In this document: positions 54,346 to 64,000 of the stretch, one piece after another
Position numbering within the stretch: position 1 is the stretch's first letter
Layout of the letters: every line of letters begins with the position of its first letter
Source: Campylorhamphus procurvoides
Lineage: Eukaryota > Chordata > Aves > Passeriformes > Dendrocolaptidae
NCBI GenBank assembly: GCA_013396655.1
Contig: WBMV01005072.1
Location: forward strand, 216,247 to 280,246
DNA length: 64,000 nucleotides
Direction of reading: 5' to 3'
The notes under the pieces: generated by a model
Told to the model about the DNA's origin: nothing
The model's input: the letters and a program-made list of their open reading frames with translations, nothing else
The model's database searches: none
Made by a program: the position numbers and the translations under genes

Positions 54346-57300
54346 ATTTAAGTAGCCTGTTATTTAAATGGGATTGCGTGCACAGAAGCATGTGGAGTGC
54401 AGAGCAGTGGAAGCTTGAAGCAGTTAATCTATCAGCACAGAGCAGTGTAATGTGTTCTCACCAGCTCATTTTACAGTTTGATTTCAGTTTGTTGGCCCTG
54501 TGTAGTGCCCGGGCTGATACGCTTTGGTTTCAGAAGGGCTCACGAGCTGGGACTGCAGCCATGTGAAGCAGTCTGGCTGTAGTAGTAGCATAGCTGCCAA
54601 ATGAGTTGTCATCTCTTGTGCCTTCCAGCCACACTTGCCTACAACTCCTGTTTCAGTGTTCCATGGACAGAGGAGCTTAGATCTCTCTGTGTCTGTCTGC
54701 CTTTAAGAACATGTTCTCTGTGTCCTATGTTTCTTGGCTGTGAATTTTGAATTTATATGATGTTGGGAGACATACAGGAGGGTCTGTCTACCTTACTTCA
54801 GTCTCCGTGTGGCTGTTTCCCATCAGGACTATCTCCTTTTAAGTACACTCACACAGAAGGGCAGGCACATTGCTTTCTCTATTCTGCAATCTTATTCAGT
54901 GAAACTATTTATGGTCTTATTTATAATAGCCAACTTACTGTAATTTCCATTATAAATTAACATTATATTTTCCAAGCAGCATTAATAGAAGTAAAGGTAA
55001 TAAAAGTATTAGCTGCCTTAATGCTGAAACTATGGGATTATCTGTACATACTGTTCCTTAGAAACCAGAAGTTATACACAGTCTCCTGACTTCACACCAC
55101 TCCTGTGGTCTGGCATTTCTTTGCAACTGCTCACAATTTAATTCCAAGTAGTCTGAGAGCAGTGTCTAGTGGAAAGAAGAGCATCTATTTTGTCATAGCA
55201 GTACTTGTAAAGTCAGCTGAGTTAGCCATAATTTCAGGGGTCCCTGAATGCAAATGCCTTTGCATCCAGCTCAGACCCTCACATCCCCCTCGGAGCTCAC
55301 CCCACAGATCCTTGGGGGCCAATGAATCCAGTGTGACAGAGCCACTGTGTCACAGCTCAAACCTTTGGGATGGCTGCTCCCTGCTACTGGTCTTCACTGA
55401 GGTCTCTTGCACCAGACTGCAGCCTGGGAGGAGCTGAGATGGGCTCCAGCGTCAGAAAGAGCATCTACCCAACCCTTACTGGTGGAGAATTGCAAATCTC
55501 TTGCCTCATCAGGGAAACCCAGCTTCACAAGCAAATGAGGAGTCTTCAGAGCAGTTATCACTGTTGCTTTTGCTCTTACAGATGCTACAACTGGCACTTG
55601 CTAATCACACACATTAATACAAATGTCTTGAAACAAGTTCTTTTGCTGATCATCTACCTAACTTGTATTTCTGTAAAAGTTGTATTCTTAATTTCTGTTG
55701 TACTCCCACCATTCTGTCATGTCTGCATTTCATTCTAAAGACAGACAAATACAACATCATTTTGTTTTCTTAACTCTCCCTTACTAAATAGCTCACACTC
55801 CTGCTTATCTCCTCAGACACAGTTTTGGCACTTGTTTTGTGACTGACTGTTGCTTGAAGTGAAGAGCAGACTGACTGCCTCTCAGAGATTCATCATTTAA
55901 TCTTTCTCCGAAACCTTCTGTGGGCCTTTAATTTGCTGATTCTACCTAAAGGCTCTGCTAAAACTATCATTGAACAGGAGTCAAAGGGAGATGCATCTGA
56001 CACAGTTACAAAATTAGAAAAAACCTAATAAAATAAAACTTAGATGCTCTTTTCCTAAAGCTAATTAACAGCAATGCGGAAAAGCTACTTTTACCTTACT
56101 TGCGGTCTAATATGGTATGAGGGACACTTCTACAGAGAATGATGTTCTGGGAAAACAAGAAAAAATATTTCTAGTGTAGAAGAAAAGACATGAGACAAAA
56201 AAAGAAGGGAATGAGAGAATGCAATGAAATCAGGTAAGGATTCAGGTTCCTCAGTTTTATGCTGGTTTGTGAATCCTGAAACGTGGTTTAACTTATATTC
56301 AGAACCAGCTTTTTAATCAATAGAAATATTGAAACCATTAAATGGAGATGATTGGATAGGCACAACAGAGATCTAGACAGGGGGTTAATTTTCTTCTGAA
56401 GCATGACAGAATTGTGCCATTATTCTCAGTTTACATCACTTTTAAAGAGAGACAGTTTATAATATCCACGTCACTGGATTTGGTTTGAGTGCATCTCCAG
56501 CTTGTAGATGACCATGAGGGGAACTGTTAGAAAGAGATATTTGGTTAAATATCCTCACTAGCCCTTGTAAAATGCAAATCCTGCACTGCTATTGCAACCA
56601 GCAGTCAGACTATCCTTTCCTACTTCTTGTCAGCTAGCAATAAAACACCAGATGGTGTCCTTCCAAAAATAAATTCATTATAGTTTCATTTTGGGTTTTC
56701 TTAAGGAATTTAGAGACAGAACTTCAGCTAATGCAAATCAACACGGTGCCGCTCAAGTCAGCGCAACTATAACATTTTATACCATCTGAGAATCATAAAC
56801 TAATATTTTTAAGTTTTGGGAAGGAATACCACATCCTTTCTCCCCACATTTAAGAAGTTTCAGTGCACAGCTTGTGCTAGCCACCTTAGCCAGGATTCAT
56901 GGCTGCTGCTCCTTTTACATAGCAATTCACAGGCCATGTCTTTTTGTGTATTGGATTAGGTTAACCCACTGTTAAAACTCCTGTAACCATTATCATTTAA
57001 TGTCCTTGTTTGTCACCGTCTGAGATTCTAGGATACCCATTAGCTTCCTCTGGTGACACACAGGGATATTCACAAAAGAATACTTTAAGTGCCACTGGCA
57101 TCTGACTAACCTTGTGATGTTTATGGTCCTGTGTGTGTTTAGTTTTCACTAATTTCAAACATCAAATGAGGACAGAAGTATTCAATTGTGCGCTTAGCCT
57201 AGACAGATTAATAATTCTAATGGTAAAAGATCTTAAAAGAAGCCTTGAGCATTCCTCAGATAAATCAATTAAGACTCCTTTCAGAATTGTTATTATGCTC

Positions 57301-60300
57301 TAGCTATTAGTCATTGTTTAGTCAAACTGTGCATTCTTATCTCTTTTATATATCTCTCCTTGCAGGCTCACAATAACTTTTGTTCTTTTTCTCCAAGCTC
57401 CTTTCAGCTTATCTGTGTCCTCTTGGCAAGACTGTGCCCAGAAGTGAGCGTGAATTTCTGTGCAGATGGAAAGCTGCAAATTACAAACACCTACAGAGCC
57501 TCAAACCACAAAACGGGGGTCTCTGCTGCCCTATTCCAAAAGTGAATATTAAAATAGCTAAACACACATTACTGACTGTCAGTACCAGCTGTGCAACATG
57601 TAGGTAATAAAAGCCCAAGAGGGAAAAGGTGATCATCGAATCTGCCTTTACCATTTATCATGTGTCCTCACAAGAACACTTTTATCTACTTTCTTGTACC
57701 ACAGATAAAACTGTTCCACCAACTGCTGCTCCCCCATATGCCTTGCCTTCCAGTCTTGGGGAGCATCAGTGTGAAAGAGGCTTTTTAGAACATTTTTTTA
57801 GCATTCCCAAAATTAACTAGCTTGTGTTCTGCAAACAGATGGGGGGTGACCTGGGATTTGGAATTCAGCTGCTTCTCGGGCAAAAAATTCTTTAAAAAAT
57901 CTCCCAAGAAGAGATGTAGGAAGGAAACAGGTGCTTGCAGGGAAACAGTAGCACTTATTTATCAAAGCTGCTAGAAGAAGATCATCAATTTTATTCCTCC
58001 CACTTGGTGATAGAGCTAAAAAAGCAGAGGGTGGTGTTGGGTGTCACAGTGACATCTGACATCTGTGAGGTTTCACCCAGGGTTTTTAGGAATCAAACCC
58101 ACCTAGACCAGCATGCTATCTTGTACTTAATCAACTCAGCTCTTTGCACATCTTATCAAAATGTGTTCTGCTTTGCCAGCACAAGCCACATGAGGCAGCA
58201 TCATTTCTGTCCCCATACATGACCACATAGCCTTGTGAGGCTCACAGTCATGAGCAGTCTTTTACCAGATGCCCATCATCTCTGGCCCGCGGTTACGTGT
58301 CCGCATTGGAGGGACTCTGTCAAAATACACCTTTCCACGCTGCTCAGTTTCTTTCACCACCATTATCTTAATGCAACTCTGGGTCCTACTTATCGTCTCT
58401 TTTTTTAAACTTTGCTTTACAGTGCTATACTTTATCCCTGTCTTGGTCCTGTGTGATCTAAATACTACATGTCATTTTTTATCCAGGCACCCCAAACATT
58501 TTGCGTAACAGCAGTAACAACAGGGCTTCTGTATTTAAAATATCTAAGTTAAGTATGAATTTATCAAGCCTTTGGTTGCCTGATGAAGAACAGTCCTTCT
58601 CCCCGAGTTAGGTTTGCCACAGTAATTTACCCAATTTTTGTTTATTCTAAAACTCTGTTTTACCATTTGGACATGCAAAAGCAGCTTATTGCAACATCCT
58701 TAGGAATGTCACATCATGATTTTTGTAACCAATGTCAGAAAAATGTATTTTTTCCTGCAATGGTTGCTAATTCTTCCTGTATACTACATCACAACCTCTG
58801 CTGAGTAAGACCTTTATTATTTTTTTTTAAATGGGAAAACAAATGTATTGTTTTGATTTTAACTATGTTTTTTCTGAGAAGGCCTAATTCCAGGGAGAGT
58901 GTTACAGGCTGTATAGGCTCCATTGTACTTCTCATGTGCAGAGGCACATAGAGATCAAAAGCAAGTGAAAATGCTGGGTTTGTTTTAGGTTTCATTTTAC
59001 AGTCAGGATCATGAACACATCTGTTTGTGTCACTAACCTAGAATATAACATTTTATGGTTCTCAGACTTTATTTATAATTGAGTTATAGGATGTTTCATG
59101 ATTATTTGGAATGGTACTTACAGAAGGCTCAGTACTTCACTTGCAGCAGAGAATGTGAAGAGAACGCCCTATAATTAATTTTTAAGTACCTTTAAGAAAT
59201 CAATTTCATGACAGTGTTGAAAAAGGAAGAAATACAAATGTTTAAATTATTTGTATTATGATCTTTAATGAAACCTATATATATACAGTCTGGCACACAG
59301 TAAAAAGGACTAGGCAGGTTACAACAAACACAACACGAGTTTTTTGGTTTAGATTTGATCTCTAGTCAATGCTGGTTTCATACACCAGAGTGTTTCTCTG
59401 GTGCATGTTGTAGATAAGCTTTGGAGCAAGAATAGGAAAAGATATCTTTCTCCTCCAAAATTTCCAGCAGAAATGAAAATGCAAAGCATCTCGTAAGCTC
59501 TCCTATGATTGGCAAAAGAATGGCAAAGCCATCAAAGGTCACCCTGGAGACCTCTGCTTTACCTGAGGGAGAACCCCTGCACAATCCCTGTGCCCCAGGC
59601 CAAACCACAGCACCTCAGCTGCTGCAAACAGCCATGGCCCCATTCCCCCGTGGGGAGCAGGGACTGGGGAATGCACATCAGGCATCCCAAAACCTCACTC
59701 GAGGGCTGACACCAGGGAGGAGGCTGTTTAAAGCTGCCCAGCCCCCACTCACTCTCCAAGGTTTAAAATGGTGCTGTAGTTTGAGATTTGAAGGTATTTG
59801 TAAATTCAACAACAGACGTAAATTTCAGTCTCCACTGTTTCCCACACACTGAGAAATTCCTTCAGAGCTAGAAAAAGCAGCCAGCATTTTGTTTCACAAG
59901 CCATTGCACAAAATAAATATGCAGTAGAAAATGGGTATAGATGTCTCTCTTACTTGCCTTAATAGGACTAAACGCCAAGTGAGAAACTTGTACATTCCAA
60001 TCTAGCAAGAAAAATGCAATCTTATTCCTAACAATATAAATAGCCAGAACCACAACTGATGGCAAGTTTTTTTTCTATTTTTGACTTCCTTGTATGTTAT
60101 TCACTTTGCCTTGTCCTTTGTTTATCTGGACAATAAATAGTCTGGAGCAGGAACAATATATTGTTGTCTATTTGTAAAATGCACAGCAAAAGAAAAAAGG
60201 TCCTTGTATTAACTAAATCCTCAGAATTAGCAGATTGAACTTAATAAATAATGTGAAAAAATAGTTTAATTTAGAGGAATTATTTTTATATATCCCAAAT

Positions 60301-63300
60301 TAAAATTTGATTCATTGAAACTGAAGTTACTCACAATGTTTGTTTTCAAAGTCAGTGTTCTGTGAGAGGAAACAGGATGATTGAGCTCACAGAGAAAGAA
60401 AATAATAAAATAAAGAATGAAATAAAAGAACAGAAAAGGAGAAAGAATGTCCTGTGAATTGTCTCACATAGAAGAGAAAAAGCTGGAAATCTACAGTATT
60501 GACTTTGGAGAAAGACAGATGTGAGTTTGTGTTTCTAGTCTGGGACTACTATTAAAGACAATTAATTTGAAAATCATGTGGAAATCATCCACCCAGGGAT
60601 TGAAATTGTGGATTACCAAAGAAAATTTTCCTAGAAAAGAGCTGTAAAGGGTTAGGAGTCCATAATGAGTGATTAATGGTATAGACCTGCTTGTCCAGCT
60701 TTATTTCAGATTCTTTCAAAGTCCTTGTATACAGAAATCCTTGTTAATACCAGGAGGGATTCACTGATCTCTGAGAAATTCTTCACCTTGCCTTAATAAG
60801 CCCAGTGCATGTGGTGGTGAACACAGCAGCACAAAATAAAAATTTACTGGTTAAAAAGACCCACTTCTATCTGAAATAAGAACAAGTGAGGGGCATCCAC
60901 AGCTATTCGAAAGCTGCAGAAGGATAAGCCTGATTGATGAACTCTACAGATAAAATTTTTAATGTCAGATTTTTCCATTGCAACTGTTCACTTTTGTTTC
61001 TTTTTTAAATTATTATTATTTGGTAAGAAATCTACTGTATGCACCAAAAAGTATTTCTAGCAGGTGGGATGGCAAGTTGGTTTACTCAGGAAGTATAAGG
61101 CAGGTGTTCAGTGTTTCATGGGGCAGCAGTTCTTGGGAAGAGGACTGTGAAAGCTAAATTAGGTGTTTTGGTATCAGGAAGCATTTGCAATGATCTGGCA
61201 TCTCACAGGTAGCAAAGCAGGTAATTTGTATGATCAACCCACACAGCAGTGGCACCCTGCCTGCCATCTATTACATCACCTGACGTGGGGCATGCTCCTG
61301 TCACCTAACCTGAAATGTGGACTTTGGGGGAATACTCTCTAGGTCCCATGTCTCACTGCTTAATAACTGGCAGCTTTAATGGTCTATGAGATGTATTTTC
61401 CTATGTAAAGAATATTCTCTTTCTGCACATTAGCTAACACTTAAACCAACCTAACCTAAAAATGTTGAGAAAGCGTAATTAAAAGAAGTTAGCCAGTTAA
61501 AGTCAAATTCATTATTTGAACCTTCTGAAGTGTGTGGAAGCTGTAATAAATTCTTAGAACATTTTCTAACAATCTCGAAAGTCTTGTTTTCATTTTTCTG
61601 GGAAATACTTTCAAGTTTTGCCTTTGTTCTCTGATGAAATACCAAGAAATAAAAGGAAGTAGGGGGTTTATTCCCCCTCTTCTTCCCTGTTGTTTCTGAT
61701 TTAACTGGCAAATTTCAAAAGAAAAGATCATAATATTTTGGTAAGATCAACAAAATATTCACTTTCTTCAACACAGAAAATATTTTGCTAGAGAAAACAG
61801 CAACTTGCAGAGAGCTTTAAAGATGCTGTTGTTTCTTATTGCCTGTGATGTTGATTCATAGGACATTGAGGACTGTTCTTGGTGAAACGTAAGGTATGTG
61901 AGCAGATTAACCCTGCAGCAGAGTGCATTTATTCTAAACATTTCTGATTATTTTCTTTGCAATTTGTTATCTGTGGTTTGCTCATGGTCTAGATGTGCAG
62001 CGGGAAAGTCTGGGGCTGCCCTGCCACATGACCTGATCCATCCTCTGTCACAAATCTGAACACAGCATTGCACGGGGGAATAATATCAGTGCCGTCACTT
62101 TTGTGGTCCTTCTTGCCAGAAAAAGGCATATCTGTGCTCAGCAGATGGGGCAGAGCAGCAGAGAGGCTCTGTGGGTGACAGCGGCCCGTGCAGACAGTTG
62201 GGGTTGGAGTCAGCTGTGTGACACCCAGGCTTAGCACATGAGACTTGACGAATCTTCCAAGACACCACAAAGACACTCAAGAGCAGGTTAAATTGCCCCT
62301 TGAAAGCCTTAGCTTTGTAGCAAATAATTTCAGGGGCCCCAAGGTGATTCATTATGTTCTGCATTCAGAGGAAAGTCCATTTCCAGCTCTCCTGCACACA
62401 ACTGTACCCACAGTCCCTTGAATCGAGGCTCTCTGAATCTGAAAATTGGAGGCTGAGAAAATGAATCAGGAGGAGGGAGTAATTAGAGTTGGGATGTCAT
62501 ACTAAATCACAGGCCCTGGTTAGTCAAGCAGCTTGCTTCTGACAGCACCAGTTGGATGCAATGAATAGTGGACAGTAGTAGAGTTTAATATTTTAGCACC
62601 TGCTTTATTTTGCATGCAGGAGACTAGCTACACATTCACATTTAAATAAATCCGCAGTCACAGGCAGCTTTTTCAGGGGGAGAAGTGCCTGCTGCCTGTT
62701 AGCTTGCACATGGCCACTTTAAACCTCTGCAAAGCCAAAGGTTAAGATACAGGTAGGACTAACAGAGGAAAGAGAGAGGACATAAACATCTTGTGCTTTG
62801 AAAAACTGCTGATGTTTCTGTATTTTTGTTGGCTTTGAGGCTTCTTTTTTTTTGAGGTGAGGGTACTGTTATAGCACAAACAAATAGAAAGGAGGACATG
62901 GATGGAAAGATATGATTTAGTTTAAGTCAAGGCTGTAGTCTGGTGTTTAGGTCTGTCACCTGAATCAGTGACTGTTTTAATGTTTCTTAGCTGCTGGGGA
63001 TCACAGTAGAAGATTTTATAGTGTGCTATCTGTACATTTGTTTGTGCAAGTACATAGAATTCACTATGTAAGTATTTGATGTGTATGGGCATGCTGCAGC
63101 TTACAAGAACAATATTGAACAAAACAAGAACAGCACAGGTTATTCATCAACAAGAAACAGAAGCAAAAAGAGAATATTGTGTTGCTACTCATCTGGGAAA
63201 AAACAAGATAGCATTTACTTGTAAAAGACCTTGTGAATTTTACCTGTGTTCCCCTTGTTTATCTCAGACCTCGTTGCCTGTCCCTGTAAATCTGGTTCAG

Positions 63301-64000
63301 CCCCACTGATGGATGGATATTGTGCAGGGCCAGTGCACTCCTGTTCAGTGCTCCCTCCTGCTCCAGTGTCCCGTGCTGCTGGGCTTGGTGTCAGCATTGA
63401 CAGTGTCTCTGTGTCATGTAGGAGCAAAATCATACAAAGGCTTTACCAAGGGATATAAATAGCTGTTGAGGAGAGACCCTACCACCCCCAAAAGAAAGAG
63501 CCACCCCAGCATGAGGTGTGGTAGGAACATCTGAGGCTCAAGAAACTGCTCTGCACTATAAATGTCATTTGTACCTGAGATGTGTTTCTGTTCCTACTGC
63601 TGGGGACCAATTTGGTTTTCACAAATCAAACAAAAGTAAGAAAAAATGAAGGATTATGAATTACTGCTAGGCTTTAACTGCTCTTCAGACTTCTAACAAG
63701 CAATCAACAGGATTCTGAGTTTTATGATTATTCCAATGTATCTCTTAAGAAAGCCATCAAATGGGATGCTTTCTGAGCCTAGTTTTCATCCAGGAGTGTG
63801 TAACTAACCAACCTCATTGGCAATGCAATTGAACTTTAAATTATTAATTATTTTTTTACTATCAATATGATAAATAATCTAGTAAGTGTTCAGTATTAGC
63901 ATTTTCAGCATTGGATATTGACAAACTGAATATAGTAGAGTCAATAGTATAGGCTATAATGTAGTGATTGTTCCAACTGACTCTGCTGTGGTTTTGGCTT

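Larger units (their letters stand above)
46831..64000. other. Gene-free stretch to the window end
   Basis: AT-rich DNA without recognisable exons. It contains two MIR-like fragments, a possible old CR1/L3 piece (48545-48640), a candidate conserved element (48060-48350), a (TA)n run (49092-49117), a T run (51592-51608) and a small CpG-bearing patch near 58285-58342. Open frames reach about 120 codons and look random. The next gene lies beyond the window. Confidence 0.55.

Overview
This window is vertebrate genomic DNA, almost certainly from a bird. It carries one protein-coding gene, split into four exons with GT..AG introns, and a long 3' UTR. Beyond the gene lie about 55 kb of AT-rich DNA with no recognisable exons. 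The bird assignment rests on truncated CR1 LINEs, one ending in the inverted form of the (ATTCTATG)n tail typical of avian CR1, and on an ERVL-type solo LTR of a kind I recognise from bird genomes. The low repeat load fits as well. I cannot name the species; the LTRs would suit a neoavian or passerine bird.

Positions 1-8720 hold KLF6 (Kruppel-like factor 6) on the + strand, complete in coding sequence. Exon 1 (138-239) encodes the conserved N-terminus. Exon 2 (3025-3592) encodes the acidic/serine-rich activation region, the basic segment and zinc finger 1. Exon 3 (5321-5444) carries zinc finger 2 and exon 4 (5866-5917) completes zinc finger 3. The spliced product is 281 aa; I recall 283 aa for human. 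Exon 2 also holds an internal GT donor exactly 126 nt before its normal end, at the place expected for the known in-frame KLF6 splice form that lacks finger 1. Intron 1 starts in CpG-rich DNA and contains a perfect palindromic NFI-type motif. The 3' UTR has AU-rich motifs, two Pumilio-type motifs and several AATAAA signals.

Positions 8720-64000 look like a gene desert, as is known downstream of KLF6 in other amniotes. They hold two solo LTRs on the minus strand (22802-23470 and 38429-38975), several CR1 fragments, three ancient MIR-like SINE fragments, a 301-nt purine-free polypyrimidine tract (31967-32267), simple repeats, and some stretches that look like conserved non-coding elements. The least explained item is a degenerate C/T-rich repeat block with telomere-like motifs at about 39300-40640. 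Open reading frames here are short, low-complexity or unrecognisable, and I do not call them genes.

I found no RNA genes, CRISPR arrays, prokaryotic features or intact mobile elements, and no new multi-gene system. The points most worth checking are the repeat block, the conserved alternative donor, the NFI palindrome, the 29-bp palindrome at 20719 and the candidate distal regulatory elements.
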